64,000 nucleotides of DNA, taken from NCBI GenBank assembly GCA_021292165.1, contig CM037877.1, positions 298,856,726 to 298,920,725 on the forward strand, read 5' to 3'. This document shows, in pieces, positions 46,471 through 59,240 of the stretch. The position numbers were made by a program, and so were the translations under genes. The notes below the pieces were generated by a model that worked only from the letters and a program-made list of their open reading frames with translations, was not told the origin of the DNA and ran no database searches. Numbering within the stretch: the stretch's first letter is position 1; each line of letters begins with the position of its first letter. This stretch comes from Shinisaurus crocodilurus (taxonomy: Eukaryota > Chordata > Lepidosauria > Squamata > Shinisauridae).

Positions 46471-47463
46471 GCGCGCGTGCACCACCAGTCCAGTTTGGGG
46501 CCTACCGGGCCTGTGCAATAGGAGGCTATGTTTAAAACAGCCCCCCTATTTCGGAACATCGGAAGCTGCGTTACATGGAGTCAGACTGTTAAGTAATTTG
46601 GCACAATACCGTCCCATCCGCGGCCTCTCCTCTTTGGCCTCGCCATGCCTTCCCTGCTGCCCATCCGTGTGGCGGCTCCCCCCTCCAGAAAGACCAGGGG
46701 CGGGGGGGGGGGAGAAGCATCCTCCGCCAGAAGCCGCCTGTGCAGTCTCCTGGCTGCCGAGAGGCTCGCTCAGACAAGGCACTTAATGGACCTGTGCCTC
46801 CAAACGCTCCGCGCAAGCCGGCCTGCATGGCTGCAAGCGGCGCGGCATCTTAATGCGCCACGCAAAATTAACCACGTGTCAAAGACCCGGCAGTTAACAT
46901 GTGGCCCACTCTACGGACCCTCGAGTCCTCTTGGGTTCCTTATACAGTCATGCCTTGGATTGAGAGCCTAATTCGTTCCGGAAACGTGCTTGTAATCCAA
47001 AACACTCTTATATCAAAACGAAATCCCCCCCCCAAAAAAAATTTGTACAGAGATTTTTTTAATTTAAGCCGTACTACAGTACTTGTCTTGCAAGACGTCG
47101 CTTGTATATCAAGTCAAAAAAAATTACCTAAATAAATATTTAAAAATTTGCTTGTCTTGCAAAACGCTCTCAAACCAAGTTACTTGCAATCCAAAGTATT
47201 ACTGTATAAGGAACCAACTTTGCACAATGTCAGGAAGAAACTTTTGCGCGGTTGAATTAGATTTAAAGATTGTGATGTATCGGATGCCTCTCCTCCTGCC
47301 CCCAAATATACATGTAAATTGCTACGCAAGTAGGAAAATACTGCTTCCTTTTGTCCTTTCCCTTGTAATTTGGAAGTAGCGGCGAAATTTCCAGAGTAAT
47401 TTGGAACTGACGGCGAGCGAAGGGGCAGGGACAAGAGACCGCAACCGTACCTGGAGCTGCCAT
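31890..47463 (-). CDS. PLSCR3: PLSCR3, phospholipid scramblase 3, complete coding sequence
   Basis: Phospholipid scramblases move lipids between bilayer leaflets in response to calcium; PLSCR3 acts at mitochondria and handles cardiolipin. Coding exons in gene order are 47463-47451, 41400-41141, 38372-38330, 35284-35064, 34193-34032, 32542-32381 and 31952-31890. They join in frame to 307 aa (human about 295). The N-terminus (5-90) is rich in P, Y and G, as expected. The conserved scramblase domain follows, with a cysteine cluster (CVSCWFPCC), a Ca-binding-like segment [14 protein letters not shown] and a C-terminal helix ending ...VITS-stop, like human AITS. The gene is convergent with TNK1 and next to TMEM256, the mammalian arrangement. 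No defect seen. Confidence 0.95.
32094..32233. mobile_element. hAT foldback, family B
   Basis: A nearly perfect hairpin: CCGCCCTCCAGATGTGTCGG with inverse GGAGGGCGGCCG, and the CTACAACTCCCAGAATCCCC pair. Lies in the PLSCR3 intron between exons 6 and 7. Confidence 0.88.
32262..32305. repeat. (CA)n microsatellite
   Basis: About 22 CA units in the last PLSCR3 intron. Confidence 0.95.
32381..32542 (-). CDS. PLSCR3: PLSCR3 exon 6 (Ca-binding-like motif, helix start)
   Basis: [20 protein letters not shown], then [14 protein letters not shown] and [13 protein letters not shown]. The acidic segment is the family's EF-hand-like motif and the last block begins the transmembrane helix. Confidence 0.96.
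33124..33720 (-). mobile_element. CR1 LINE, 3' fragment (copy 2)
   Basis: Same 3' end and RT C-terminal text as 16609-17236, 5' truncated about 20-40 bp sooner. It lies in the PLSCR3 intron between exons 5 and 6, in the same orientation as the gene. Confidence 0.88.
34032..34193 (-). CDS. PLSCR3: PLSCR3 exon 5
   Basis: [35 protein letters not shown] and [13 protein letters not shown], each close to the human protein. The donor gtgctc is weak but the frame and homology are clear. Confidence 0.95.
34732..34866. mobile_element. hAT foldback, family A copy 5, TSD AGCTAGAG
   Basis: Hairpin with flanks agctagag and agctagaa (7 of 8). Arms nearly identical. In the PLSCR3 intron after exon 4. Confidence 0.9.
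35064..35284 (-). CDS. PLSCR3: PLSCR3 exon 4 (cysteine-rich core)
   Basis: [33 protein letters not shown] and [14 protein letters not shown]. The CCC-type clusters are sites for palmitoylation in the family. Donor GAG|gtgagg, phase 0. Confidence 0.95.
35628..35754. mobile_element. TTAA-ended inverted repeat (family C)
   Basis: Starts TTAAGGCACAATCC and ends CGTGCCCTTAA, with arms carrying GCATGTTCAGRCAGA and CCTACAACTCCCAGCATG. A related worn copy lies at 45984-46114 and halves at 55050-55115 and 10205-10265. The TTAA ends suggest a piggyBac- or Kolobok-like target, which is inference. Confidence 0.6.
35757..35891. mobile_element. hAT foldback, family A copy 6, TSD CCTTAAAG
   Basis: Perfect 8-bp duplication CCTTAAAG at 35749-35756 and 35892-35899. 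It is inserted exactly at the TTAA edge of the family-C element. Confidence 0.93.
35990..36515 (+). mobile_element. LINE fragment related to 44548-45989
   Basis: Begins with gaccaaaacactggtttatg and runs through the C-terminal domain ([29 protein letters not shown]). An extra A near 36350 shifts the frame. The 3' end stops at an internal aataaaa, lacking the zinc finger. Confidence 0.85.
36688..36926 (+). mobile_element. Sauria-type tRNA-derived SINE
   Basis: gtgtggtgtagtggtgagag (A box), gttctagtccccact (B box), then gtgactttgggccagtcact, ggttgttgtgaggataaaat and ggtataaatataataaat. This order is the known Sauria SINE layout with a Bov-B-like tail. Further copies: 39893-40119, 40342-40870 (interrupted) and minus at 56369-56772 (interrupted). 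Confidence 0.85.
36945..37845 (-). mobile_element. L2-like LINE 3' fragment split by a foldback
   Basis: On the minus strand [35 protein letters not shown] and then [20 protein letters not shown] and [17 protein letters not shown] follow the order of L2-type ORF2 C-termini. The family-A foldback at 37253-37387 interrupts it. PLSCR3 intron. Confidence 0.78.
37253..37387. mobile_element. hAT foldback, family A copy 7
   Basis: Flanks ctgtagtc and ccgtagtc (7 of 8) form the TSD. Inserted into an L2-like LINE. Confidence 0.9.
37846..38105. mobile_element. Mariner/pogo-type MITE, copy 2
   Basis: TA-flanked, CAGTAATACCTTGGATTGCA ... CCAAGGCATGACTG. Same family as 27519 and 46945. Confidence 0.8.
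38330..38372 (-). CDS. PLSCR3: PLSCR3 exon 3
   Basis: 43 nt coding [14 protein letters not shown], the same as human [14 protein letters not shown] with minor changes. Acceptor cttcag, donor AAG|gtaaga, phase 1. Confidence 0.94.
38962..39079. mobile_element. hAT foldback, family A copy 8 (right end lost)
   Basis: The left end CAGTGTTCTCCCACC is intact; the right arm stops at ggggaccca before gtgttcac. Confidence 0.85.
39303..39654 (+). mobile_element. hAT element, family D copy 2
   Basis: CAGTGCTTCTCAAATAGTGG to GAGAAGCACTT. TSD ctctagcc / atctagcc (7 of 8). Inserted in a tRNA-derived SINE, parts of which lie on both sides. Confidence 0.88.
39660..39785 (-). mobile_element. tRNA-derived SINE (minus copy)
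   Basis: On the minus strand: GGCCGTAGCTCAGTGGTAGA, TTTGCATGCAGGAAGGTCCC, GGTTCGATTCCCTGC, AGCATCTCC. The fragment aggaagctgcgttatagcgc at 39268-39302 is the other end of the same SINE, split by the family-D element. Confidence 0.75.
40431..40745. mobile_element. DNA element splitting a Sauria SINE, itself holding a 5S SINE
   Basis: The ends TGGGTTTGGACA and TCTGAACCCA are imperfect inverted repeats. The host sequence gtcactggc is duplicated at 40422-40430 and 40746-40754 (9 bp, with some ambiguity). At 40551-40665 it contains a 5S-type SINE (ttattacttggatgggagac...ctatgatctatgaaatct). Confidence 0.7.
40876..41110. repeat. Common reptile interspersed repeat
   Basis: aagaacatcagaagagccct, then ccatccagttcagc, cacagtggccaaccag and ggaagcccgcaagcaggaca. 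A short relative is at 44390-44460. Probably a LINE 3' end; family not resolved. It abuts PLSCR3 exon 2. Confidence 0.55.
41141..41400 (-). CDS. PLSCR3: PLSCR3 exon 2 (proline-rich N-terminus)
   Basis: [19 protein letters not shown] and similar PxY-rich text, then [13 protein letters not shown], matching human VPSGLEFLVQ. Acceptor cctatag, donor CAG|gtaagg. A common lizard repeat abuts the exon at 40876-41110. Confidence 0.93.
41555..41916 (-). repeat. Copia 3' LTR
   Basis: 362 bp, TG...CA ends on both strands. AATAAA occurs on the minus strand near 41640. Its first 72 bp match 43552-43623 with three or fewer changes. Confidence 0.85.
41555..43623 (-). mobile_element. Ty1/copia LTR retrotransposon, 5'-deleted
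   Basis: On the minus strand the order is integrase core ([29 protein letters not shown]), integrase C-terminus, reverse transcriptase ([17 protein letters not shown]) and RNase H ([11 protein letters not shown]), the copia order. Frames are broken in several places. The 3' LTR is 41555-41916 (TGTTGG...CTGACA on minus), preceded by polypurine tract AAAAGCAGGGGGA. Only 72 bp of the 5' LTR remain (43552-43623), joined straight to integrase; gag, protease and the rest of that LTR are deleted. A 5-bp duplication gtagc / gttgc flanks it. It sits inside a hAT foldback in PLSCR3 intron 1. Confidence 0.9.
44548..45989 (+). mobile_element. Non-LTR retrotransposon, 5'-truncated, long open RT frame
   Basis: The frame is open from the truncation ([20 protein letters not shown]) to TAG at 45904-45906. 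It reads [30 protein letters not shown] (YADD catalytic box), then [12 protein letters not shown] and a C-terminal C2H2 finger ([20 protein letters not shown]). The tail ends in (TGA)n near 45980. The YACETW/zinc-finger C-terminus is common in a non-LTR group in fish and reptiles (Nimb- or RTEX-like; clade not settled). It is one of the youngest copies here and lies in PLSCR3 intron 1. Confidence 0.9.
46431..46479. repeat. (AC)n(GC)n alternating tract
   Basis: About 49 bp of strict purine-pyrimidine alternation, half of it CG dinucleotides. Classic Z-DNA-forming sequence, in PLSCR3 intron 1. Confidence 0.95.
46945..47204. mobile_element. Mariner/pogo-type MITE, copy 3
   Basis: TA-flanked, CAGTCATGCCTTGGATTGAG ... 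CAATCCAAAGTATTACTG. It is 250 bp from the first PLSCR3 coding exon. Confidence 0.8.
47451..47463 (-). CDS. PLSCR3: PLSCR3 first coding exon (13 nt, MAAP)
   Basis: ATGGCAGCTCCAG followed by donor gtacgg gives MAAP plus one base of Gly5. An upstream in-frame ATG exists, but the short start is preferred because human PLSCR3 begins MAGY and the sequence then runs straight into the proline-rich domain. Confidence 0.72.
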
Positions 47464-48688
47464 GATGGATCTATCTTCAGGAGTGGGGCGTGGGGGGAAC
47501 CCCGGTCCCTGTGGCTTTCCGATCAGCACTAGCTACCTCCTTCCATCCGTGGGTCCCTGCAAAGGGGGTAAGAGGACGGTATCATTTTGGGTTCAGAGGT
47601 TTTATTGGCCTCCAGATAAGCACAACAAACAAATACGGAAAATATTAAGATATCTGGAATCAGTTCAGGGAGAGGAATGGTGCGAGACAGTGCATCCTGT
47701 GGCAAGAAAGGGGGTGGTTCTTAGGTCCTGAACAGGGTACTAGAGGGGCGAGGGGATCCGCCTTTTCACTATCCTGATTGTACAGTACAGTGGCTATGCA
47801 TACGCCTTGCATGCGCACACATGCTCACTCACACAGTGTATGTGCAATTGTTCAAAGACTTTTTGTTGCTGCTTTTTCGATCAAAATAAGACCCGAAACT
47901 CTTAAGACAAAGGAGCACAATCCAGAAGGAAGCTCTCCTGCACACAGCACATTGAAATGAACGGAGATGTGCAAGAGCACTGCTCCAGCACATCTCCCAT
48001 TCATTTCAACGCACCGTGTGCAGGAGACCTTCCTGCTGGGGGTCCTTGACTCACGGTTGCTTCTGCTCCACCAGACTAACCAGGAAACCCACCTAGAATC
48101 AAACAAGCACACTCCTCCTCTCTGATTTGCGCTGAACCAAAACCTCTCACATGCCTAATTACAAAACTTCCCTTCTCCTCTCCCCGTGCCACCCAATTTC
48201 TATCCATTCTTCATCACGATGCAGACCGGGGCCTGCCAGCAGGAAACCAACATCAAAGGTATTGCACAGCAAAAAAAAAAAAAAAACCCAAACCCAAACA
48301 CCCACACTGAAACCAAAACAGAGAAACAGGTACACTTTCCACTTCTTTTTCATTTGTTTGATTGGTAAGGCTCCAGTGCATTCTAACTGCTGAAGGACAA
48401 GCAGAAATCCAACAGGTGAAGCCTTCCTCACTACCGCAGATGGGGAATGCTTCATCGGTGGGCTTTTGTGCTTTTTTTAAATGCACAGGGGCCCTGCAAG
48501 AGAAAACATGGCATTCACACATGCAAAACTTTAAAGCACACAGAGAATCCGATTTGCACATGCTGGAGTTACAGAGAGCTTAAAGCAAACTACAAAAATC
48601 ATATCCAAACACTACTACCCCAAACATGAGAAATTAAGTATACCCGTAGTCCCCCTCCCTCCCTCCCTCTCTCACACACACAGCAAAA

Positions 48689-48722
<34 letters not shown>

Positions 48723-48891
48723 CTGAACACACTCCCCAAACACCCAGAAGTGAAAACAGACACACTAGGACAGTGTGACACATGGCATGCACGCACACAG
48801 AACATAAGGCGGGGAATTACATGCCAAGAGAAGCCTGGACACATACATTTTAGAGGTCGCCAGACCTCTCGGCCAGAGGCAGATTTGTATA

Positions 48892-48929
<38 letters not shown>

Positions 48930-50205
48930 GAATCCAGCCCCCACCCCAAAATATCCAACCAGAACCACCACGTTGAGAAGACTAGCGGGTCCCCCTTGCA
49001 TTAATGCTCACTCTGGTGGGCCAATTCCAGAGTGCGGTGTTTCAGAAATGGCCCCCTGCTCCTCCTGGCTAAGCAGTCGTGCACGTGATCCATGTGAAAC
49101 TGGATCCCCCCCTCAAATCTACACAGTCATCGTTGTGCCAAGTCCTATCCAGAGCCGGGGTGGGGGTGGGGGAGCAGAGGGGAGCGCCACAAAACAGAAC
49201 CGCACAGGGGAACAGGCAGCCCCCAAACACACCCTCTTCCTCGGCAGGCCTCTTCCCTGGTTCGTGGTTGCCCTGGCCCGGCCGTAGCCCACTAGACAGG
49301 TGGGGTGAATTTAGACAAGGTTTATTTCTGGTAGCATCTTACAACAAGATTAGGCAATAAGAGAAGCACACAAAATAGAGAGACACTTTAGTACACAGTA
49401 AAGCTGCAAAATAAGAAAACCTGATTCTTTAAAATCTCGTCTCTCCCTTCCCAGGGAGCCCACGACTCCTCCCCACCTAAGGGTAAGACCTCTCTCCCCA
49501 CCCCTGAGTCCATTCTAGCCTTTCCAAAACAACAGACACACACAAAGTTTGCCTTTCTTCTGCAACACAAATGGCTTCCTTTGAAATAAAAAAAAATAAA
49601 AACCCCAGCTCTTACTAAAAAACCACATGATGGTGGTGGCCACCCTCTAAAAACAGGGGCGGGCGGGGCGGGCAGCTTCTGGTGCTGGCGGGGGAACAAG
49701 CACCCATGGCCAGGCCCTCTCTTCCCCAATTGGGGGGGACGGGACGGGGACAGTCTTTTTGTTCGAGGATTGCCATGGAGGGGGTGGGACGATTCAGATT
49801 TCCTTTTCCCACTGGGGCCTTCAACCCAATCTATTCTATGATTCTGACCCACAGACCACGTGGAAGAACCCAGCCGCAGATGGCACCACCTTTGGGTCTG
49901 TGGCCGGCTGCCCGCCTGGGCTGGGCTGGGCTGGCTGCGTGGGAAGGCAGCGGCAGCGGCAGGGCCAGGCCTCTCTCCCAGCAGCTGGCTTGGAATCCCT
50001 CATCTTTTTCCAGTCTCTCATCTATTGTTTGTTTGGAATAATGCTACATATATACATATTTAAAGAAAACGTTTACATTTGGTTAAGAAGAGGGCCTTTT
50101 CTCACTCTTAGGATCCACGCACTTCCCCTCTTGCAAAACCCAGGAGTCCTGGATCCTTTCACATACACAGAGAGGCTAGAACCCAAGCATCCAGGCCTGT
50201 GGCTT

Positions 50206-50372
50206 ATGCTGGCTCAGCTTGTCTGAGCGTGGAAAGCTAAGCAGGGTCAAGCCTGGTTATTACTTGGATGGGAGACCCCTCTTCTAGTTTCCTGCATTGA
50301 GCAGGGGGTTGGACTCGATGGCCTTGTAGGCTCCTTCCAACTCTATGATCTATGAGATCTATGAGATCCTAG
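50206..50372 (+). mobile_element. 5S-rRNA-derived SINE with CR1-like tail
   Basis: gtggaaagctaagcagggtc and ttattacttggatgggagac followed by tgagcagggggttggactcg and the end ctatgatctatgagatctat. The best-preserved copy. Confidence 0.75.
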
Positions 50373-50463
50373 CTCCCCACTTCCGCTCCCTCAGCTCTAA
50401 CAAACATGCAGGATCCCATCTCCTGTTTTATTCCCTCTGCGTTACACACACACACACCGTCAG

Positions 50464-50503
<40 letters not shown>

Positions 50504-51146
50504 CTCTCCCAGTGCAGCACAGAGGAGAGGCTGGTGTTTACAATGTGACTGTAAGTTCCTTGAGGGCAGAGACTTCCCCTCTGTTTTGCTTCTGTAAAGG
50601 TCAGCAGCCACCCACTCCGCCAGCCTTCTGCAACCTGGTGCCCTCCTGATGTGTTGGACTACAACTCCCAGCATCCCCACGCCAGCATGCAGAAGGAATG
50701 CAGAACACCACAAACTGGGCAAAGAACAAGGTGGTGGTGGGTGAATAACCCAGTTAGACAAAAAAGCAAATTGAATTAAATACTAATACTACTATAATAC
50801 TGTCTACTAATAATAATGATAATAATGGAACTACAAAGAAGGTCAAACAAGTTTTCTTACTGGAGCAACTTAAGGTGCTGGAGGAGTACACAGACTTCTG
50901 GGTTTCACAGAACTCTTTGTGGGGCAGAATGACAGAGATAGATGGGTGAATTGAAAGCCACACAGAATTGGGAAGACGCAAGGGGGGGCCTTGGATAAGG
51001 AAGCCTGGATGACTTCAAAAAGGGGGAAGAGAGGAATAATCATCAGCATCTCTACTGGACTTTTAAAGACTTGAGAACTCTTGACACACACGATCCGTAA
51101 GTTACAACAACAACCACTCTTGGCGGCGTCAAGAGCACATAATGGG

Positions 51147-51303
51147 GGGCCACATGCTGAAGCCAAGCAGGTGTGAGCCGGGTCAGTGCTTGGACGGGTG
51201 ACTGCCTGGGCCGCCCCCCCGCATCTGTTCTCCTGCGTTGAGCAGGGGGGTTGGACTCGATGGCCTTAAGAGGACCCTTCCAACTCTACATGACTCTATA
51301 ACC
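51147..51303 (+). mobile_element. 5S-rRNA-derived SINE, divergent
   Basis: gctgaagccaagcaggtgtg, gtgcttggacgggtgactgc, then the CR1-like tail gttggactcgatggccttaa. It keeps more of the 5S 3' part (gactgcctggg) than the other copies. Confidence 0.65.
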
Positions 51304-51929
51304 CTGTAAGGCTGGTCACGCTGGCTTCAAAGGGGCTGGAAAGGAAAGCGGGGGGGGGGGGGAGACAAAAGAGCAGGAAGAGAAGCAGAGCGGTGCTTTC
51401 CGGGCAAAAGAAAGAAAGAAAAAAAGGCGGAGTGCCGGAGAGGAGTGCCTTCCGCGCAGCGCTGCTAACAAAACCAAAGAAGAAAAATATATAAAACCAG
51501 CTGATGCGTCTTCTGGCCACACAGCACGCCTGCCTGCTGTTTTGGAGCACCACAGGGGCGGGGCGGGGGAGCCCCTGAGCCAGTAAACAGGGCTGCCCCC
51601 CCCCACGCTGCTCACCCCCCCCCCTGCAGAAAGGTCCCCCGTCCCCTCCCAGGTCCCAGCTTCATCTTTAGCCCGGCAGGAGAAAAATTACGTACGAGAG
51701 GGTGGGGGTGGGGGTGGGCGTGGGCAGAACAAAACAGGAAGCTCTCCCCCACCCCCCACCCCAGATGGTTTCCTAAGCCAGCACGGGGGGATGATGGGAG
51801 TTGTAGTCCAACACATCTGGAGGGGCGCCCGGCTGGTCCCGAGGCTGACGGAAAGAGACCCGGAGCAAATCTCCCCTCTATATATTGGCAAGCAGAAGCT
51901 CATCCAGCCAAAAAAGCAGCAGGCCCCTC

Positions 51930-52700
51930 CCCGGGAAGAAAAAAGCCCCGCCGCCGCCGCCGCCGCCGCAGGAGCCCGACTGGGGCGCGGGGAGAGAGGA
52001 CGGCCGCGCACCTTTCCCTCCCTGGAGACCTCGGCTTCTTTCCAAGGAGCCGGGGGGCGGGGGGGCAGAGCAAGGACACCCCCCCCTCCGGCTCCCTCCT
52101 CGCCCCCTCGGGTATGCCTGAGCCTGACCGCGCGCCCCAACCCACGGCCCCCCCGCCCCCCGCGGTTACCTTCACGCCCTGGAGCCGGCGCGGCGGAGCG
52201 AGGAGGAGCGAAATGAAGGGACGCTGCGGCCGGGCGCGGAGGGGCCGCCCACTGGTCCTGCCCCGCGGGCCGCCCTGGCTCATCGGCAGCCAGGCACCGG
52301 GCGTGGCCGAGGCTCGCCCGGCGGCGGTAGGCGGCGGCGGCGGGACGGCCGTGTGAACGCGACGTGCCCGGGCGCGCCGTCCTTTGTTCTGCTCCGGGAG
52401 GGAGGAGGGGCGGCGGGGGCTAACCCTCGGAGGGGGGGCGACGGCCCCGGAAGGGGGCGGGTAGCGCTCGCGGGAAAGGCAGCGAGACGCGCGTCTTCGC
52501 AGGGCTTCGACGGCCGCCCTCGGCACGTGGAGACGCTGCCCGGCAAGGCCGGGAGAAGACAAGGAAGAGAAGACGATTGGAAAGGCTGACCCGGCTTGGC
52601 GGCCCAGCTCTTTCCAGGAGGCGATCTTACGGGCACGTGTCTTAAGGAAGGCTCGTTTCCAAGGGGCGCCTCCGTACAAACCGGCGCTGGGCGATTCACA
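51930..52700 (-). promoter_or_regulatory. CpG island, likely PLSCR3 promoter with a non-coding exon
   Basis: Very GC-rich with dense CpG, a (CCG)n run at 51948-51968 and GC boxes near 52450. A strong minus-strand donor GTGAAG|gtaacc is at 52169, so a 5' UTR exon ending at 52170 is likely. The 299-codon open frame here reflects composition and is not a gene. Confidence 0.6.
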
Positions 52701-53799
52701 CGTGGCAGTCACCCGCGCGTGCATTCTTCCGCAACCCGCCTCATCCCCGCGTGTCACTAAAAACAACACCACCAGTTTGCATCCTGCAAGGCAAGCCAAG
52801 ATGCACCTTTCTGGTTGTCAGCACCCGCACACTCCCCATCCACCGAAAAGACCCCCCCCCCGCCCCCTTCTTTCCACTCAGCCTTCCGGCTCGATTTAAG
52901 CCAGGCCTCGGCTCCAGCACCTCTTGCCTGAGCTGAAATTGGCCCCTCCAGCTGCCCAGAGTCCCTTGGAGCATGTACAGAGCGACATTACATCCTAAAT
53001 AATCGCAGCAAGACCACCCAAGTCCTAAGATTGCTGATCCGGGTTTTCAGGTAGGCCTGCTGCCCCCCCCTTTAAGAGTGGAACCGCTGCCCCCCCCACT
53101 ACTCAACCTCTGGCTGCCCTGAAACGACCCCACTCCTCCTCGGTCTCCCAGGGTTAAAAATACCACCATTTATTTTTAGGCCCTGAGGCAGTTAGAACTT
53201 GGCAAAACTATCCCTTCTTATTGCAGAAGCCCCCAGAGCAAGGGGAAGGCGGGGAGAATAAACCCCCAGCCCGACAGGCTACAGCACAAACCTACAAGCG
53301 CATCCCCTACGGGCCACAGCTGGCAACAAAATGCTCCACACACACACAAACACCTCTGTCGCCCTCCCAGGTGTGCTGGACTGCAGCTCTGCCATTTCCA
53401 GCCAGCATGGCCAAAGGGTAGGCTAGTTGTTGTGGTCCCACACATCAGGCTGGGGAAGGCTGCTTTAGAGAGACCATGTTTGTGCCCCGCTTGCATGCCC
53501 TTGGTTGCTGGAGATGCACCACGCTTGAAACAAATTCTGACATTTTGCCTTCGCCCGCATGAGCCTCCAGAAGGGTTACAAGTTCATCCCCATAAGCCTT
53601 GTCAAGGGTTCCTCGGCCCCAGGGGCTCCCCTCGGTGAGTACCTGAAACACGGCCTTTTCGGTGGTGGTACCAAAAGGTATGAAATGCTTTTCCTGCACA
53701 GCTTTGTCAGGCCAGGCTTCCAGCTGGTTTTAGGTGCCACGTTAACACATTCCAACAGATTTTATTCTATGGACTGGGTTACCCAACAATGTTTAGAGC

Positions 53800-53908
53800 A
53801 GCCTTCCCCAACCTGGTGCCCCCCAGATGTGTCGGCCCATGGCCGTGCTGGCCGGGAATGATGGGAGTTGCCATCATCTGGAGGACGGCAGGTTGGGCAA
53901 GGCCGCTT
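53800..53908. mobile_element. hAT foldback, family B, worn
   Basis: CAGCCTTCCCCAACCTGGTG ... CAGGTTGGGCAAGGCCG. Confidence 0.7.
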
Positions 53909-54776
53909 AAGACGCCCTTTTCTGTGGCTCAAGACAGGAGGTCCACGCCGGCAGCATGTTGGATTTTCATATTATTTTGTTGGGTGTTCTGCCGTTTTGC
54001 TTTTACAGTAGATGTGACTTTTTTTAATGACATGGGAATGCCGTGCACAAACTAGTTTGAAATGAATAACAAAATAATGAATGCTTTTCTTACACCAGGG
54101 GCTCGCTGGTTTTGCAGCGCCGTAGCTACTTCAGTTTTACGAGCCGCTCTTGCTTTGTCACAGCAACAAGGCCGGGGAAGAGATGAGCAGCACTCATTTA
54201 TTTTTCGCGCTTCCCATTTTCACACGTACATCCAGCGGAGAAGCTTCCCCCCTCGCAAACATTCACGCAAACACAGCTTCAAGCCACATGCAGTACAATC
54301 CTAGGCATGTTGTATTGGGTAGGCTTTCTCTGAGGCAAGTATGCATAGGATCGCGGCCATAATTTTGCTCCCAACAGCGTCATTCTGGACTTGGGAGGGG
54401 AGTCCGAACGAATGGACGTTTCTTTTGTCTCTCGATCTGCCCCCCCCACCTACCGCCCCTCCCCGTTTCATAAAACACCTGTTCACAGAAGCAGATGTGA
54501 ATTTAAGTAGCAAAATCAGGTTCATTTATTAAATGAGTGTAGATGCTGATTAAAGTCATAGATTATTATTATTTTAAGAAAAATCGCGCTTATAAAGTCC
54601 AGCGAGGCCAAAGCACTTTGTTCGACATGATTCCTTCCTCCACCCTGTTTCACAAACGCATTTCTGTTGTATTTTTGTTAAGTGTTTTGCTTTAAAAAAA
54701 AATATTGATTCAGCATTTCAGGAATTCCAAGTCCTGCACAGGATGACAGAGGCAAGGAATAGGGATTGGCTTAGAG

Positions 54777-55037
54777 CAGTGCTTCTCAAATAGTGGGGCG
54801 GGCCCCCCAGGGGGGCGCGAGGCTCCGTAAAGGGGGGCTCGTTTGACCTCAGTTAAAAGTTTTTTTTAATATTGTGTTCCTTTAAATCCTGTGCTCCTTT
54901 AAAACTTTTACAGTGTTATGCAGAGGTGTACTTATAACAATTTTATAGACAAATGATACTATTTACAGTCGCGCGGGGGGCGCGAAATGTTTTCTTCTTC
55001 CTGGGGGGGCATGACAGAAAATAATTGAGAAGCACTG
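54777..55037 (+). mobile_element. hAT element, family D copy 3, TSD GCTTAGAG
   Basis: Perfect duplication GCTTAGAG at 54769-54776 and 55038-55045. About 90 bp of the middle found in the other copies are missing. Confidence 0.92.
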
Positions 55038-55235
55038 GCTTAGAGGGTGCAATCCTATGCATGTTTAGACAGAAAAAAAAGGCCTACAACTCCCAGCATG
55101 CCCCAGCCAGCAACGAGAAGGGATCTCTTTGTTACAATACTGTTCCCTTTCTGGTACCCTGAGAGAAGTTACAGGTGGGGAGGGGCGTCTCCTGGCCGCC
55201 CCCAGCGCTAGGAGAGCAGGGCCATGTGGGGATGC

Positions 55236-58739
<3,504 letters not shown>

Positions 58740-59240
58740 TCTCAGTCCGACGCGAACGATCCCGGCCGCTTCCTGCTTGCTGCGCGTCTTAGCCAATCGT
58801 CGCCACCGGGGCCTCCTTAGTATGCAGTCTCCTCCCCCACGGCGCGTCTTAGCCAATCAAAGCCCCAACTGTGCCCTCTTAGTATGCATCCCCAGCACGA
58901 GCGGCGCGTCTTAGCCAATCAGCGCCCTCCACCGCTACCCAGCGCAGCGGGCGTCCTTTCCCAGTCTAACTGCGTTCGGGAACGGCGGCCAATGGCAAGA
59001 GGCGCCCTGGGACGTGCGGGCCCAGGGATTGGAACGCGGGAGCTGTCCAATGAGAAAGCAGATTCTCCCCCTCCCGTACCCTCCCTTTGCTCCGCCCCTT
59101 CTCCAGTTTCATTCTTAACCTGATAGGATGCGCCCGGAAAGTCAATCACAGCGCGGCAGCCAATCAAACGGCGGGGGACGGAGGCGCTCAGTTGCAACAG
59201 TGCCTGTGCCTGCCACAACGTAAAGGAGGAAGGAGCCTGC
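58740..59240 (-). promoter_or_regulatory. TMEM256 promoter with CCAAT-box array
   Basis: CCAAT at 58793, 58853, 58915, 58989, 59047 and 59160 (plus strand), and one inverted (ATTGG) at 59028-59032. The first three lie in a tandem repeat containing gcgcgtcttagccaatc and cttagtatgca, with periods of 60 and 62 bp. CpG-rich. CCAAT is the NF-Y site; use by NF-Y is inference. Confidence 0.75.

Larger units (their letters stand above)
47600..51880. other. PLSCR3 5' intron with repeats
   Basis: Contains CA-type microsatellites (48692-48721, 48905-48929, 50469-50502), a 5S SINE at 50206-50372, another at 51147-51303 and short foldbacks near 50630 and 51780. No coding exon recognised. Confidence 0.5.
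52700..55235. other. TMEM256-PLSCR3 spacer
   Basis: No gene seen. It holds foldbacks near 53360-53463 and 53800-53908, a family-D hAT copy (54777-55037) and unique A/T-rich sequence. Confidence 0.5.

Noticed and set aside
50206..50300. 5S rRNA gene
   Set aside because: Only the internal promoter region resembles 5S; the 3' part is a CR1-like tail, so it is a SINE.
51900..52799. Open frame of 299 codons on the minus strand
   Set aside because: GC-rich, R/P/A-biased, lying over the PLSCR3 promoter island; expected by composition.
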